A stretch of 64,000 nucleotides of DNA from CAWKDC01 sp044445605 (GTDB taxonomy: Bacteria > Pseudomonadota > Gammaproteobacteria > JABCZS01), in NCBI GenBank assembly GCA_044445605.1, contig JBIOEA010000010.1:1-64000 (forward strand). Reading direction: 5' to 3'. The notes beneath the pieces were generated by a model. It made no database searches and had not been told where the DNA came from. It was given only the letters and a program-made list of their open reading frames with translations. Made by a program: the position numbers and the translations under genes. This document shows positions 63,885-64,000 of the stretch, piece by piece (the first letter of the stretch is position 1; every line of letters begins with the position of its first letter).

Positions 63885-64000
63885 ATGAAGGACAACCCCA
63901 TTGAAACTATCTGCCGCGCAGGCATCGCCCTGGTCAAAGAACACGCGACATTATTTTCTTTGGAAACAGCCTTGGCTAAGCAAAGCATCATTCCCTTTGT
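63885..64000 (+). CDS. N-terminus of a probable YqjE-like membrane protein (cut by window edge)
   Basis: Open from the ATG at 63885 to the window edge: 38 codons, MKDNPIETICRAGIALVKEH, then ATLFSLETALAKQ. The place directly after a DUF883 gene, and a short helix before a hydrophobic start (IIPF), fit the phage-holin/YqjE family (DUF1469). Too short for a firm call. Confidence 0.5.
   Translation, partial: MKDNPIETICRAGIALVKEHATLFSLETALAKQSIIPF

Noticed and set aside
1..64000. CRISPR arrays, tRNA or rRNA genes, insertion sequences
   Set aside because: No regularly spaced direct repeats, no cloverleaf-like sequence and no transposase were found; the repeats present are dispersed palindromes.

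Overview
The window comes from a gammaproteobacterium, most likely a host-associated member of the Legionellales (Coxiella/Legionella-like). Gene order in the conserved blocks is gammaproteobacterial: aspS-yebC-ruvCAB-tolQRAB-pal-cpoB-queE, DUF2066-hda divergent from purMN, metG-rnfB-nth, ftsK-lolA-serS, trxB/infA/clpA/clpS/csp, and mnmA-purB. The lineage suggestion rests on a small protein resembling the Dot/Icm type IVB secretion component IcmD (DotP), an ankyrin-repeat protein, a Fic protein, and several very long proteins without recognisable families that look like secreted effectors. No rRNA, tRNA, CRISPR array or insertion sequence was recognised.

Layout. 1-1753: ankyrin-repeat gene running off the left edge. 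1771-12134: long minus-strand DNA-repair and cell-envelope block from aspS to queE. 12181-18012: acyP, a WrbA-like flavoprotein, two unknown genes, hda, a DUF2066 gene, purM and purN. 18024-20313: two small genes, dcd and mrp. 20380-24725: metG, a 2[4Fe-4S] ferredoxin, nth and a Fic protein. 24756-34076: an unknown coiled-coil membrane protein, acyl-CoA dehydrogenase, fpr, pyrC, an AmpG-like transporter, sdaA, a CPA2 antiporter and an NMN-adenylyltransferase-like protein. 34544-37072: a lipoprotein, MlaA and a porin. 37296-40800: trpS-scpA-scpB-rluB. 40970-42159: yciB-bolA-icmD-like. 42163-44415: 750-aa unknown. 44497-51123: serS, lolA, ftsK, a lipoprotein, trxB and infA. 51237-54281: 1014-aa modular-repeat unknown. 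54360-57573: clpA, clpS and a cold-shock protein. 57593-61069: 1158-aa unknown. 61191-64000: mnmA, purB, a DUF883 protein and the start of a membrane protein.

The most unusual feature is a two-part family of short palindromic repeats. R1 has consensus GGGCGAAAGATGTTTCGCCC followed by CTAC. R2 is built from CCCCCGCCTCGGAATACTCG followed by a GCCCCC/GGGGGC hairpin. They occur at more than ten places, often fused as a composite R1-R2 unit and once nested. They also enter genes: the last ~19 residues and stop codon of RuvC lie in R2 sequence, and residues 8-16 of TolB, just before its signal peptide, are encoded by R1. This resembles the protein-invading palindromic elements of Rickettsia. A second notable feature is a pair of same-geometry palindromes over the fic promoter, probably operators.

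Large lineage-specific genes (1-1753, 24756-25892, 33138-34076, 42163-44415, 51237-54281, 57593-61069) sit singly between conserved operons, and most have their own recognisable promoter. This pattern fits individually acquired secreted effectors, but that role is inferred, not shown.
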